Shown: positions 17,522 to 26,654, counted from the first letter of the stretch. The stretch: 64,000 nt of DNA from Fuscovulum ytuae (GCF_029953595.1 NZ_CP124537.1:62001-126000); one strand, 5' to 3'. Made by a program: numbers and translations. Notes: generated from the sequence alone by a model not told the origin.

Positions 17522-18861
17522 CCGGCGGCAAGCAGCAGATCTTCGCGGAACGGGGCCGCAAGGAATTGCACACCCATCGGGGTGGGGCCGGACAGATCGG
17601 TTGTCACAGCAAGGCCGGGCAGACCCATAAGGGGTGGCACGATCTGTGGAAGCTGCGCCTCGATCACTTGATCGAAATCTTCGGGCGATCTGACGTCGAT
17701 ATTGTTGGCAAAGGGCACCGCGCCCGACACCGGGCAAAGGACCAGTGGCCATTCTTCGAAGAACTGCCGCCATAGGCGCACGAGGCGTGACCTGACGCGC
17801 AAGGCATCCATCAGGCCATCGGCGGAAAGGGCAGGGCTGATCCGGCAAAATTGGTCATAAATGAAACGCGCATCGGGGTCGTCTTCGCGCAGTACCGCCT
17901 CTTCAATCCGGCGCATGTCGGCCATCCAAAGCGCGATCTGCACCGCCAGCCCTTCGCGCAGGGGCGGCGGTGTCGGGATGTCCACCTCCCATCCCTGTGC
18001 CTGAAGCTGAGCCGCGGCGGCATGAAGGGCGGTGCGCACTTCCGTTGCAACAGCCATCCCATCGGGGGCCTCAATCAGCGCCACACGGCGGTGTGCGGGT
18101 GGGCCGACCAGTGGGACTGGCATGAACCAAGGGTCGCGCAGGTCGGGCGCTGCCATGGCGGTAAAGGCAAGCCTCAGGTCGGGGATGGTGCGGGCGAGGG
18201 GGCCTGAAACGGCCATGAGTTGCCCGCCAATATGCCTGTCACCTGCCGTCGCGTTGAAGGCGGGCACACGGCCAAGGGACGGGCGAAGCCCATGCACACC
18301 GCAGGCATAGGCCGGATAGCGGATCGACCCCGCGATATCCGTGCCATGCGCGATGGCGCCCATGCCAGCGGCAACCGCCGCCCCCGCCCCGCCCGACGAT
18401 CCGCCGGGCGTAAGCAGGGCGTCATATGGGTTCAGCGTCTGGCCATGCAGGCTGTTGCGCGTGAACCATCGGAGCGAAAAGGCAGGTGTATTCGTGCGCC
18501 CCACGATCACGGCACCTGCGCGTCGCAGGTTTGCCACCACAGGGTTATCCTCATCCCCGATCAAGCCTGATTGCAGACGCAGACCATTGGTCGTGGCCTG
18601 CCCCATTTGATCGACATTCACCTTCACCGTGACCGGCACGCCAGCCAGTGGTGGCAGGTCATCCCCTCTAAGCCGCGCGCTGTCGATGGCATGGGCCGTG
18701 GCGCGCGCTTCGTCATCCATGCGGGCCACGATGGCGTTTAGCTGGGGGTTTTCCTCGTCAATCCGGCTGAGGGTAGCATCCAGCACCTCTTTTGCGCCCA
18801 GGTCTCCATCGCGGATAGCTTGGGCGATAGCGGTGGCGGAAAGCGTGATGGGATCGGTCAT
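17467..18861 (-). CDS. Amidase-signature family protein inserted in the hup locus
   Basis: A 464-residue amidase-signature hydrolase. The Ser-cisSer-Lys triad is recognisable: Lys in VPVTVKVNVDQ, the cis-Ser in TPGGSSGGAGAA and the nucleophile Ser in TDIAGSIRYPA. The frame could be extended to 18975, but ATG 18861 (MTDPITLSA) gives the family's normal N-terminus and avoids a cysteine-rich leader. It runs against the hup genes and overlaps the end of hypF by 55 bases. It has no known hydrogenase role, and R. capsulatus has hypF followed directly by hupS, so this looks like an insertion into the cluster. The substrate is unknown. Confidence 0.88.
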   Translation of the reverse strand: MTDPITLSATAIAQAIRDGDLGAKEVLDATLSRIDEENPQLNAIVARMDDEARATAHAIDSARLRGDDLPPLAGVPVTVKVNVDQMGQATTNGLRLQSGLIGDEDNPVVANLRRAGAVIVGRTNTPAFSLRWFTRNSLHGQTLNPYDALLTPGGSSGGAGAAVAAGMGAIAHGTDIAGSIRYPAYACGVHGLRPSLGRVPAFNATAGDRHIGGQLMAVSGPLARTIPDLRLAFTAMAAPDLRDPWFMPVPLVGPPAHRRVALIEAPDGMAVATEVRTALHAAAAQLQAQGWEVDIPTPPPLREGLAVQIALWMADMRRIEEAVLREDDPDARFIYDQFCRISPALSADGLMDALRVRSRLVRLWRQFFEEWPLVLCPVSGAVPFANNIDVRSPEDFDQVIEAQLPQIVPPLMGLPGLAVTTDLSGPTPMGVQFLAAPFREDLLLAAGQAVALEVPPIRARATIA

Positions 18862-19129
18862 GTCATGGTGCCCCCGTTTCCTGCAGCACCATGGCGCGGA
18901 GAAGGGCGTCTGAAAAGGGCAGGCGGAAAGCGGGTGACCAGCTTTTGCACAGCATGAACAGAAACCTACCAGCAAGAACCGCGTCGAATACCAACAAGAC
19001 TTTGAAAAAAATAAGAAAAAACTGAATCACAGGGGGATAAAGTTTTCCGGTCCGCAGTCTGCGACCAATGCCGCATACCGGGGCATACCATGGTGGGAGG
19101 CGACTCCCGCAGACTGAGGGAGGGAAGCC
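18862..19129 (+). promoter_or_regulatory. hupS upstream control region
   Basis: This 268-base spacer should contain the divergent promoters for hupS and the amidase. An A-rich stretch at 19001-19027 stands out against the GC-rich surroundings and could be a bend or an IHF-type region, though I find no clean IHF consensus. TTGcacagCAT at 18945-18955 misses the TTG-N5-CAA HupR pattern by one base. Near the start codon are an 8-base palindrome ACCATGGT and a GGGAG-GCGA-CTCCC hairpin (19095-19108), followed by the GAGGGAGG ribosome site. Which of these matter cannot be decided from sequence. Confidence 0.4.
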
Positions 19130-20215
19130 TTGTCACAGATTGAGACCTTCTATGACGTGATGCGGCGGCAGGGGATCACCCGCCGCAGCTTCATGAAATA
19201 CTGTTCGCTGACCGCCGCCGCGCTTGGTCTTGGCCCAAGTTTCGTGCCCAAGATCGCCCATGCGATGGAGACAAAGCCGCGCACGCCCGTGATCTGGGTC
19301 CATGGCCTTGAATGCACCTGCTGCTCCGAAAGCTTCATCCGCGCTGCGCATCCGCTGGCCAAGGATGTGGTCCTGTCGATGATCAGCCTTGATTACGACG
19401 ACACGCTGATGGCGGCGGCGGGCCATGCGGCCGAGGCCGCGCTGATGGACACGATCGAGAAGTACAAGGGCAACTACATCCTTGCGGTGGAGGGCAACCC
19501 GCCGCTGAACGAGGACGGGATGTTTTGCATCACGGGGGGTAAGCCCTTTGTCGAAAAGCTGCGGATGGCGGCAAAGGATGCCAAGGCCATCATCAGTTGG
19601 GGCGCCTGCGCATCCTATGGCTGTGTGCAGGCGGCGGCCCCTAACCCGACGCAGGCGACCCCGGTCCATAAGGTCATCACCGACAAGCCGATCATCAAGG
19701 TCCCCGGCTGCCCGCCGATTGCCGAGGTGATGACGGGCGTCATCACCTATATGCTGACCTTTGACCGTCTGCCGGAGCTTGACCGTCAGGGACGGCCCGC
19801 GATGTTCTATTCGCAGCGCATCCATGACAAATGCTATCGCCGCCCGCATTTCGACGCAGGCCAGTTCGTCGAGGCATGGGACGACGAGAATGCCCGCAAA
19901 GGCTATTGCCTTTACAAAATGGGCTGCAAGGGGCCGACGACCTATAACGCCTGTTCCACCGTGCGTTGGAACGAAGGTGTGTCCTTCCCCATTCAGTCGG
20001 GCCATGGCTGCATTGGCTGTTCCGAAGACGGGTTCTGGGATCAGGGCTCTTTCTACAACCGCCTGACCAACGTCAAGCAATTCGGGATCGAGGCGAATGC
20101 CGATCAGATCGGCATTGCTGCGGCGACGGTCGTTGGCGGCTCTATCGCCGTTCATGCGGCCGTCAGCGCGCTGAAAAAGGCACAGAAAAAGACGCAGGAC
20201 AAGGTGGAGGGCTAA
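19130..20215 (+). CDS. hupS: HupS, uptake [NiFe]-hydrogenase small subunit
   Basis: A 361-residue small subunit with a Tat signal (TRRSFMK at 17-23, cleavage expected after AHA at residue 45). Counting from that site, cysteines fall at mature positions 17, 19, 20, 115, 120 and 149 (C62, C64, C65, C160, C165, C194). This is the six-cysteine set that binds the 4Fe-3S proximal cluster in O2-tolerant hydrogenases such as E. coli Hyd-1. A C-terminal hydrophobic helix ([22 protein letters not shown]) anchors it to the membrane. The start is TTG 19130, with GAGGGAGG upstream; no in-frame ATG precedes the Tat motif at the right distance. hupL follows after 4 bases. Confidence 0.97.
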   Translation: MSQIETFYDVMRRQGITRRSFMKYCSLTAAALGLGPSFVPKIAHAMETKPRTPVIWVHGLECTCCSESFIRAAHPLAKDVVLSMISLDYDDTLMAAAGHAAEAALMDTIEKYKGNYILAVEGNPPLNEDGMFCITGGKPFVEKLRMAAKDAKAIISWGACASYGCVQAAAPNPTQATPVHKVITDKPIIKVPGCPPIAEVMTGVITYMLTFDRLPELDRQGRPAMFYSQRIHDKCYRRPHFDAGQFVEAWDDENARKGYCLYKMGCKGPTTYNACSTVRWNEGVSFPIQSGHGCIGCSEDGFWDQGSFYNRLTNVKQFGIEANADQIGIAAATVVGGSIAVHAAVSALKKAQKKTQDKVEG

Positions 20216-20219
20216 GATC

Positions 20220-22013
20220 ATGGGAAACCAGACGCCGAACGGGTTCAACCTTGATACAGCGGGCAAGCGCATCGTCGTCGATCCGGTCACGCGGATCGAA
20301 GGGCACATGCGCTGCGAGGTAAATGTCAATGATGACGGCATTATCACGAACGCCGTCAGCACCGGCACCATGTGGCGTGGGCTAGAGGTCATCCTGAAGG
20401 GCCGCGATCCACGCGACGCATGGGCCTTCACGGAACGGATATGCGGGGTCTGCACGGGGACGCACGCCCTTACCTCTGTCCGGGCGGTTGAGGATGCGTT
20501 GGGGATCACCATCCCCGACAACGCCAATTCCATCCGCAACATCATGCAGTTGAACCTGCAGATCCATGATCACATCGTGCATTTCTACCACCTGCACGCG
20601 CTGGATTGGGTCAACCCTGTGAACGCGCTCCGCGCTGATCCCAAGGCCACTAGCGAATTGCAGCAGGCCGTGTCGCCCAGCCATCCGTTGTCATCGCCCG
20701 GCTACTTCCGTGACGTGCAGAACCGGTTGAAGAAATTCGTGGAGAGCGGTCAGCTTGGTTTGTTCAAGAACGGCTATTGGGACAACCCTGCCTATCTCTT
20801 GCCGCCCGAAGCGGACTTGATGGCCACGACCCATTATCTTGAGGCGCTGGACCTGCAGAAGGACATTGTGAAGGTCCACACCATCTTTGGCGGTAAGAAC
20901 CCGCATCCGAACTGGCTTGTTGGTGGTGTGCCCTGCCCGATCAACGTCCATTCCACGGGCGCAGTTGGCGCCATCAATATGGAGCGGTTGAACCTCGTCA
21001 GTTCCATCATCGACCGCTGCATCGAGTTCAACAACAACGTCTATATCCCCGACGTGATCGCTATCGGCGGATTCTACAAGAACTGGCTTTACGGTGGCGG
21101 TCTGTCATCGAAATCGGTGCTGGCCTATGGCGATATCCCTGAACATGCCAATGACTTCACGGCGGCGCAATTGCACCTGCCGCGCGGCGCGATCATCAAC
21201 GGCAACCTGAACGAGGTGCAGGATGTGGATGTCCGCGATCCTGAACAGATTCAGGAATTCGTGGATCATTCCTGGTATCAGTATGGCGAACCCGGCAAGG
21301 GCCTGCATCCGTGGGATGGTGTGACAGAGCCGAAGTTCGAACTGGGTGCCGCGACCAAGGGCAGCCGGACGAATATCGAAAACATCGACGAGGCAGCGAA
21401 GTATTCTTGGATCAAGGCGCCACGCTGGAAGGGCCATGCGATGGAAGTGGGGCCGCTGGCCCGTTACATCGTGGGCTATGCCGGTGGGCATGAGGACATC
21501 AAGAACCAGGTCGAAGGCCTGCTGCGGACGATGGACCTGCCGGTGACGGCGCTCTTCTCCACACTTGGCCGGACCGCCGCGCGGGCGCTTGAATCCGAAT
21601 ATTGCGGGCGCTTGCAGAAGCACTTCTTCGACAAGCTGGTGCAGAACATCAAGAATGGCGATGAAAGCACTGCCAATGTCGCCAAATGGGACCCCTCGAC
21701 CTGGCCGAAAGAGGCAAAGGGCGTGGGCATGACCGAAGCCCCGCGCGGCGCGCTGGGGCATTGGGTCAAGGTGAAGGACGGGCGCATCGAGAATTACCAA
21801 TGTGTCGTACCCACCACTTGGAACGGCAGCCCGCGCGACAGCGCCGGCAATATCGGGGCTTTTGAGGCCAGCCTTCTGGAAACCAAGATGGAACGGCCGG
21901 AGGAACCGGTCGAAATCCTGCGCACGTTGCACAGCTTCGACCCCTGCCTTGCCTGTTCCACCCATGTCATGTCGCCCGATGGTCAGGAACTGACCTCGGT
22001 CAAGGTTCGCTGA
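20220..22013 (+). CDS. hupL: HupL, uptake [NiFe]-hydrogenase large subunit
   Basis: A 597-residue catalytic subunit. The NiFe ligands are C75 and C78 in [15 protein letters not shown] and C576 and C579 in DPCLACSTH. After the terminal histidine (H582) comes a 15-residue tail, [15 protein letters not shown], which should be cut off by HupD after nickel insertion. The large subunit has no export signal of its own and would travel with HupS through the Tat system. This is the H2-oxidising enzyme feeding electrons to HupC. Its length and motifs match group 1d enzymes of purple bacteria. Confidence 0.97.
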   Translation: MGNQTPNGFNLDTAGKRIVVDPVTRIEGHMRCEVNVNDDGIITNAVSTGTMWRGLEVILKGRDPRDAWAFTERICGVCTGTHALTSVRAVEDALGITIPDNANSIRNIMQLNLQIHDHIVHFYHLHALDWVNPVNALRADPKATSELQQAVSPSHPLSSPGYFRDVQNRLKKFVESGQLGLFKNGYWDNPAYLLPPEADLMATTHYLEALDLQKDIVKVHTIFGGKNPHPNWLVGGVPCPINVHSTGAVGAINMERLNLVSSIIDRCIEFNNNVYIPDVIAIGGFYKNWLYGGGLSSKSVLAYGDIPEHANDFTAAQLHLPRGAIINGNLNEVQDVDVRDPEQIQEFVDHSWYQYGEPGKGLHPWDGVTEPKFELGAATKGSRTNIENIDEAAKYSWIKAPRWKGHAMEVGPLARYIVGYAGGHEDIKNQVEGLLRTMDLPVTALFSTLGRTAARALESEYCGRLQKHFFDKLVQNIKNGDESTANVAKWDPSTWPKEAKGVGMTEAPRGALGHWVKVKDGRIENYQCVVPTTWNGSPRDSAGNIGAFEASLLETKMERPEEPVEILRTLHSFDPCLACSTHVMSPDGQELTSVKVR

Positions 22014-22025
22014 GGAGGAATGGCG

Positions 22026-22607
22026 ATGAGGAAACTTGCACTTTCGACGGTGGCGACCCTGCTGGCAGGTCCGGCGCTGGCGCATACAGGCCATGGCGCT
22101 GCGGATGGCTTCTTGCATGGCTTGGGGCACCCGGTCTTTGGCATGGATCACCTTCTGGCTATGGTGACGGTGGGCCTGTGGTCGGGCTTCGTGCTGCCGC
22201 AGCGGTTCTGGGCGGGGGCGATGGCCTTCATGGGGGCGATGGTTCTTGGGGCGGCCTTGTCTTGGTATGGCTTTGCCTTGCTGGGGGTGGAGACGCTTAT
22301 CACATCCTCGGTGGTGGTGTTCGGTCTGCTGACGCTGCTGACCCGGCGTGGGCAGGGGGCGGGTATGACCACCGCTTCTCTGGCTGCCATCGCGGCCTTT
22401 GCGCTGGCCCATGGCCATGCCCATGCGACCGAGGCGACGGGGCAGGCGCTGGCCTATCTTGCGGGCTTCCTGAGTTCGACCGCCGCTCTTCATCTGGCGG
22501 GGATCGCTTTGGCGCGGTCGGTGGCAGAGGGGCGCTTTGCCTCGCTTGTGCAGCGCGTGCTTGGGGGCGGGGTCGCCATGGGTGGCCTTCTGCTCGCCTT
22601 CGGCTAA
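22026..22607 (+). CDS. hupE: HupE/UreJ-family membrane protein, probable nickel transporter
   Basis: A 193-residue protein with a cleavable-looking signal (MRKLALSTVATLLAGPALAH) and about six membrane helices. It carries the family motif HPVFGMDHLLAMVTVG. In Rhizobium leguminosarum HupE is a nickel permease for hydrogenase maturation, so the same role is likely. Two ATGs are possible: the one at 22020 is only one base from the AGGAGG site, while 22026 has proper spacing and gives a standard signal peptide, so I chose the latter. It is placed between hupL and hupC, not after hupC as in rhizobia, which is uncommon. Confidence 0.88.
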   Translation: MRKLALSTVATLLAGPALAHTGHGAADGFLHGLGHPVFGMDHLLAMVTVGLWSGFVLPQRFWAGAMAFMGAMVLGAALSWYGFALLGVETLITSSVVVFGLLTLLTRRGQGAGMTTASLAAIAAFALAHGHAHATEATGQALAYLAGFLSSTAALHLAGIALARSVAEGRFASLVQRVLGGGVAMGGLLLAFG

Positions 22608-22619
22608 GGGGGGCGGGTC

Positions 22620-23417
22620 ATGCCTGACACAACCCTTCCCGTCGATGACGTGGTGGTTCGCCCAGACCCCATAACCTCACCCGCCTATGAGGCGGCACGG
22701 CTGACCGGCGATGCGACGCTGGAAGATCTGGAAAGCATCCGCAAACGCACCTCGGTCTATGTCTACGAGGCGCCGGTCCGGATGTGGCACTGGATCAACG
22801 CGGCCTGCATCCTTGTGTTGATCATTTCGGGCTATTTCATCGGGGCACCCCTGCCATCGATGCAGATCGGAGAGGCGACGGATCAATTCGTCATGGGCTA
22901 TATCCGCTTTGCGCATTTCGCGGCGGCGATGATCCTGACCGTGGCCTTTGCGGGCCGCATCTACTGGGCGCTGATGGGCAACCATCATGCACGGCAGCTG
23001 TTCTATGTGCCGGTGTGGAAGGCCCGCTGGTGGCGCGAGATGTTCTTCGAGCTGCGCTGGTACGCCTTTCTGGAACGCGAGCCGAAGAAGTACATCGGTC
23101 ATAACCCGCTGGCCCAGCTTGCCATGTTCTTCTTCATGACGCTTGGCCTGACCTTCATGATCGTCACCGGCTGGGCGCTTTATGCCGAAGGGGCGGGGCA
23201 GGGGTCCTTGCCCGATACGGTCTTTGGCTGGGTGCTGGGATTGGTGCAGAACAGCCAGAGGCTGCACACGCTGCACCATCTGGGGATGTGGGCCATCGTC
23301 ATCTTCACGATGATCCATATCTACGCCGCGATCCGCGAAGATATCATGTCGCGGCAAAGCATGGTTTCGACCATGATCTCTGGCCATCGAACGTTCAAGG
23401 ACGACCGGCCCGAATGA
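22620..23417 (+). CDS. hupC: HupC, cytochrome b subunit of uptake hydrogenase
   Basis: A 265-residue Ni/Fe-hydrogenase b-type cytochrome with about four membrane helices. Histidines likely to hold the hemes are in RMWHWINA, RFAHFAA, RLHTLHHLGMW and MIHIYAA. It anchors HupSL to the periplasmic face of the membrane and sends electrons to the quinone pool. A long hydrophilic N-terminal part (about 40 residues) precedes the first helix. The GGGGGGCGGG stretch before ATG 22620 can serve as the ribosome site. A rho-independent terminator follows 24 bases after the stop. Confidence 0.95.
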   Translation: MPDTTLPVDDVVVRPDPITSPAYEAARLTGDATLEDLESIRKRTSVYVYEAPVRMWHWINAACILVLIISGYFIGAPLPSMQIGEATDQFVMGYIRFAHFAAAMILTVAFAGRIYWALMGNHHARQLFYVPVWKARWWREMFFELRWYAFLEREPKKYIGHNPLAQLAMFFFMTLGLTFMIVTGWALYAEGAGQGSLPDTVFGWVLGLVQNSQRLHTLHHLGMWAIVIFTMIHIYAAIREDIMSRQSMVSTMISGHRTFKDDRPE

Positions 23418-23441
23418 CCGTGCCGCAGAACGGTATTGCAG

Positions 23442-23463
23442 CGGCCCCTTCGGGGGCCGTTTC
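23442..23463 (+). terminator. Rho-independent terminator after hupC
   Basis: CGGCCCC-TTCG-GGGGCCG forms a perfect 7-base-pair stem with a stable TTCG loop, followed by TTTCACTTT. It lies 24 bases after the hupC stop. It would end or attenuate hupSLEC transcription, so hupD and the following genes may depend on read-through or on their own promoter in the spacer. Confidence 0.75.
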
Positions 23464-23728
23464 ACTTTGGCACGGACAGAGTGATCGCGCACTGTCGCGA
23501 CGTTTCCAGTTTTCGCTTCAATATGGTTAGTAACTTTCCATACCAGATTTCACGCCAAGCGCGACTAGTTCGAAAAATCAATAGTTTATAGGGTATTCGG
23601 CGCGCTTATTTTTGATCGAAGAATCGCTCACGCCTTGGCACTGCAAATGACATGATCACCCCAAGGGCAAGGGCGCAAAGCCCGCGACCAGCCGGAAAAG
23701 ACGGCTAAGAGGGACGGAGGATGTGGTC
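23464..23728 (+). other. AT-richer spacer before hupD, possible promoter region
   Basis: After the terminator there are about 265 bases with no plausible gene. Base composition is clearly more AT-rich than the flanks between about 23510 and 23620. The only structure I see is an imperfect set of short repeats: TATGG (23522-23526) and CCATA (23538-23542) form an inverted repeat with 11 bases between. TTGGCAC at 23635 resembles a sigma-54 -24 element, but its -12 partner is poor. A promoter for hupDFGHJK is likely on position but not identifiable. GGAGGA at 23716-23721 is the hupD ribosome site. Confidence 0.4.
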
Positions 23729-24331
23729 ATGAAGGTGTTGATCCTTGGGATCGGCAATGTGTTGTGGGCGGATGAAGGCTTTGGCGTGCGCTGCGTCGAG
23801 TCGATGGCGGATCGCTATGCGCTGCCTGATACCGTCAAGCTGATGGATGGGGGAACGCAGGGCCTCTACCTGCTGCCCTTTCTGGAAGAGGCCGATGCGC
23901 TTCTGGTTTTCGATGCCATTGATTACGGGCTGCCTGCGGGCACGCTGCGCCTGATCCGCGACGATCAGGTGCCGGCATTCATGGGTGCGAAGAAGATGTC
24001 GCTGCACCAGACCGGTTTTCAGGACGTGATCGCAACCGCCACGCTGATGGGCCATTGCCCGCCCCGCATGGTTCTGATCGGCTGCCAACCCGTGGAGTTG
24101 GAAGATTACGGCGGCGGCCTGCGCCCCGCAGTTGCGGCGCGTATTCCCGAAGCCTTGCAGATCGCGGTGGGCGTCCTGCGCGAATGGGGGATCGACGCTG
24201 TCGCAGGCCGCTCGACGGCGACCGATCTTGCAGATGCTTCAATCCGTCAGTCCGCCTATGAAGACGGCCGCCCGACCGAAAGCGAAGCCTGCCGCATCGG
24301 TGACGCCCGTTTCCTGCCGCAGGCGGTGTGA
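23729..24331 (+). CDS. hupD: HupD, maturation endopeptidase of HupL
   Basis: A 200-residue protease of the HybD/HupD family that removes the C-terminal tail of HupL after nickel insertion. The nickel-sensing residues fall exactly at the E. coli HybD positions: E16 (ADEGFG), D62 (VFDAID) and H93 (SLHQTGF). That agreement supports ATG 23729 over the GTG at 23723, as does the spacing from GGAGGA. The N-terminus [19 protein letters not shown] is the family signature. The C-terminal 35 residues are polar and not obviously part of the fold. hupF starts one base after its stop. Confidence 0.95.
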   Translation: MKVLILGIGNVLWADEGFGVRCVESMADRYALPDTVKLMDGGTQGLYLLPFLEEADALLVFDAIDYGLPAGTLRLIRDDQVPAFMGAKKMSLHQTGFQDVIATATLMGHCPPRMVLIGCQPVELEDYGGGLRPAVAARIPEALQIAVGVLREWGIDAVAGRSTATDLADASIRQSAYEDGRPTESEACRIGDARFLPQAV

Positions 24332-24332
24332 C

Positions 24333-24653
24333 ATGTGCCTAGGAGTTCCGATGCTGCTTCTGGGTCGTGACGGTATCGCGGGTCTGGCCCGTGATGGCGA
24401 GGCGACGGAACTTGTCGATCTCTCCCTGACACCAGATGCCGATGCGGGCGACTGGGTGCTTGTTTTTCTTGGTGCAGCGCGTGAAGTGCTCACCGAATTC
24501 GAAGCGCTCGCCACGCGCCGTGCGCTGGATGGTCTTCGCGCCCTCATGTCGGGCGGTGATCTGGGCGACGCCTTCCATGATCTGGATAGCCGGACCCCGA
24601 CCCTTCCTCCCCATCTTCAAGCCGCGCTGGACGCGGGACATGCGAAAGGCTGA
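24333..24653 (+). CDS. hupF: HupF, HypC-like hydrogenase chaperone
   Basis: A 106-residue HypC/HupF-family protein. It begins with the conserved MCLGVPM, where C2 is the residue that binds the maturing large subunit. It is longer than HypC at 30212 because of an acidic C-terminal extension ([20 protein letters not shown]), which is typical of HupF. In R. leguminosarum HupF protects and holds HupL during cofactor assembly in the presence of oxygen. The gene sits one base after hupD and four bases before hupG. Confidence 0.93.
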   Translation: MCLGVPMLLLGRDGIAGLARDGEATELVDLSLTPDADAGDWVLVFLGAAREVLTEFEALATRRALDGLRALMSGGDLGDAFHDLDSRTPTLPPHLQAALDAGHAKG

Positions 24654-24657
24654 TCCG

Positions 24658-25038
24658 ATGCATCCCCTTTTGAACCGATTGGTCACCGAACTGGGCTGGC
24701 CCCATCTTCAGACGATGGACGAGGTTGAGGCGTTTCTCGCCCGCCCCGGCGCACATTGCCTGCTGATCCCCGGCGATCCGGCACGCAACCTTGAAACCGC
24801 CGATGCGGCGGTGGTGCTGCCGGAACTGCGCATGGTGTTTCAAGGCGCCTTCGACTGCGCACTCGTTGGCGATGCGATCGAGGCCCAGCTGCGCGAGACA
24901 CATGGCGTGCTGAAGACCCCCGGATTCCTCTTTTTCCGCAACGGGCGGATGCAGGGGGCCATCGCAAAGATCAGGGACTGGGACGATTACATGGCGCGAG
25001 TCCCCGCCATCCTTGGCTTGGCCGAAACAGGAGTGTGA
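24658..25038 (+). CDS. hupG: HupG, HyaE-like hydrogenase chaperone
   Basis: A 126-residue protein of the HyaE/HupG family with a thioredoxin-like fold but no CXXC active site. The region that would hold it reads AHCLLIPGDPARNLET. Family members are thought to bind the Tat signal or the folded small subunit of O2-tolerant hydrogenases before export. The conserved VLPELRMVFQGAFDCALVGD block and the TPGFLFFRNGRMQG segment are present. It starts four bases after hupF and is followed by hupH after two bases. Assignment rests on position and these motifs. Confidence 0.88.
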   Translation: MHPLLNRLVTELGWPHLQTMDEVEAFLARPGAHCLLIPGDPARNLETADAAVVLPELRMVFQGAFDCALVGDAIEAQLRETHGVLKTPGFLFFRNGRMQGAIAKIRDWDDYMARVPAILGLAETGV

Positions 25039-25040
25039 CG

Positions 25041-25868
25041 ATGGCGAACTTTCACCTTCCGCCGCAAGGCTTTGGTCCCGGGTCGCAGGGCACCGGAGAA
25101 GAGCTCGACTTCATGCCGCTGCCATCGGGCATGCGCACCTACTCGGCGCATGTGCCAGAGGTGGAACCCGGCGCGGTCCCTCGTGCTGCGCTTGATCTGA
25201 TCGAGGCCATTGCTGGCGCCTGCGACCTGACGGCGGTGGATGGTCAACCACGTTCGGTCGATGTGGGCTTTCTTGCGCCTGATGCGCGGGCCTTGCTGGC
25301 CGAAACGCTGGGTCAGGGTGAGGTGGCGATGAAGCTGCGTGGCGTCCCTGCGGTGGCGGTTCAGGAGTCGGTCTTCGCCGGGGTCTGGGTTCTGGCCGGC
25401 GAAGGGGTCGACCGTATCGAAATCGCGCCTTGCCCGGCCCTGGCGGTATCGCGAGCGCATGTTCCGCACCGTCCCGCGCTGGGGGCCGATGCCTTTCGTG
25501 GCGCACAGGTGGTGAATGCACCCGCCCTTCTGGTAGAGCTAGAGGATAGGTCCCGCGGCTGGCATCCGGGGGCCGAGGTGCATGTCATCAACCTTTCGCT
25601 CTTGCCCCATACGGAAGAGGATCTTCTTTGGCTGGCCGAAGCCACAGGTGAAGGCGCGGTGACAGTTCTTTCACGCGGTTACGGCAATTGCCGTGTGACG
25701 GCCACGGCGCTGGCCCATGTCTGGCGGGTGCAGTTCTACAATTCCATGGATACCCTGATCCTTGACACCTACGAGGTCACGGAAATGCCTGAAGTCGTCA
25801 TTGCCGCGACCGAGGATCTGACCGACAGCGCGGACCGCATTCGCGAAGTGCTGGAGGCGATCAGATGA
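25041..25868 (+). CDS. hupH: HupH, HyaF-like hydrogenase expression/maturation protein
   Basis: A 275-residue HupH/HyaF-family protein. The family core is visible in the second half: EVHVINLSLLPHTEEDLLWL, LSRGYGNCRVTATAL and VWRVQFYNSMDTLILDTYEV. The precise biochemical role is not settled; it is needed for maturation of membrane-bound uptake hydrogenases and is proposed to act on the small subunit. I use ATG 25041, seven bases from AGGAG, not GTG 25035. Its TGA overlaps the hupJ start. Confidence 0.9.
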   Translation: MANFHLPPQGFGPGSQGTGEELDFMPLPSGMRTYSAHVPEVEPGAVPRAALDLIEAIAGACDLTAVDGQPRSVDVGFLAPDARALLAETLGQGEVAMKLRGVPAVAVQESVFAGVWVLAGEGVDRIEIAPCPALAVSRAHVPHRPALGADAFRGAQVVNAPALLVELEDRSRGWHPGAEVHVINLSLLPHTEEDLLWLAEATGEGAVTVLSRGYGNCRVTATALAHVWRVQFYNSMDTLILDTYEVTEMPEVVIAATEDLTDSADRIREVLEAIR

Positions 25869-26653
25869 CCGTGGGCTTCGAAGGCAGCTATCTGGGCGCG
25901 TCCGACAAGATCAGCCCCCTTGCCATTATGGAATGCAAAATCTGCTGGACGCCCTATGATCCGGCCGACGGCGATGACACGCGGCAGGTTTTGCCGGGGA
26001 CACCTTTCCTTGCCTTGCCCGAAGATTGGTCCTGTCCCGGCTGTTCGGCTCCAAAGGCCCAATTCCTTGTTCGCGAAGACCCGGGTGCCGAAAGTGCGCG
26101 ACTGGCGGCTCAGATGGCCGAGGCTACGCGGCGGTTAGTGTCAGATTTCGCAGAAGTGTTCCATTCCAAGATGCGCGATGTGCCCTTGGTCAATCATGCC
26201 CTTCATGTGGAAGCGGTGGGATTCGTGCCGCATGAGGAAGGCTTTCTCGGCGTCCTTGTCGCGCCATGGTTTATGAACCTGATCCTGCTGCCGAAAGAGG
26301 GCCGTCCAGCCCTGCGCGCCGGCGAGAAAGAGGTGCTGCGCTTTGCCTCTGGCGATTACGAGTTCCTGCATAATGCAAGGCCAGAAACCGGACCCTATCT
26401 GGCCTGTTCGCTGTTTTCGCCCATGTCTGATTTCACCAGCCAGTTACAGGCGGTTGAGGTGGCACGCGCCGTGATGACCGAACTGTTCAAGGCCGAGAAC
26501 CGCGCCGAGACCGACAGGGCCGCCGAAATCCGCGCCTCACGTGAGGCAGAAATTGCCGGTGTAGATCTCGAGGACGGGGAAGAGGCAACAGCCTTGCAAC
26601 CGACACGGCGCGCCCTTCTGACAGGCGGGCTGTCCGGCGGGGCGGAGGCATGA
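25865..26653 (+). CDS. hupJ: HupJ with N-terminal rubredoxin domain (HupI-HupJ fusion)
   Basis: A 262-residue two-domain protein. Residues about 20-70 form a rubredoxin with iron ligands in MECKICWTPYD and WSCPGCSAPK. Residues about 85-210 match the HybE/HupJ chaperone family (HVEAVGFVPHEEGFLGVLVAPWF). In rhizobia these are separate genes hupI and hupJ; here, as I recall for R. capsulatus, they are joined. The rubredoxin is thought to help assemble the small-subunit clusters under oxygen. The C-terminal tail is acidic, then ends in TRRALLTGGLSGG, which looks like a Tat motif but is at the wrong end. Confidence 0.9.
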   Translation: MTVGFEGSYLGASDKISPLAIMECKICWTPYDPADGDDTRQVLPGTPFLALPEDWSCPGCSAPKAQFLVREDPGAESARLAAQMAEATRRLVSDFAEVFHSKMRDVPLVNHALHVEAVGFVPHEEGFLGVLVAPWFMNLILLPKEGRPALRAGEKEVLRFASGDYEFLHNARPETGPYLACSLFSPMSDFTSQLQAVEVARAVMTELFKAENRAETDRAAEIRASREAEIAGVDLEDGEEATALQPTRRALLTGGLSGGAEA

Positions 26654-26654
26654 A

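Noticed and set aside
18945-18955. TTGcacagCAT as a HupR site (TTG-N5-CAA)
   Set aside because: It misses one base of an already short pattern; chance occurrence is likely, so it is mentioned only within the hupS control region.
23612-23625. TTGAT-CGAA-GAATC as an FNR-type box before hupD
   Set aside because: Only the left half matches TTGAT-N4-ATCAA; the right half is poor.
23635-23652. TTGGCAC with a weak -12 element as a sigma-54 promoter before hupD
   Set aside because: The expected GC of the -12 box is GA; both known hup regulation and the degenerate HupR argue against sigma-54.
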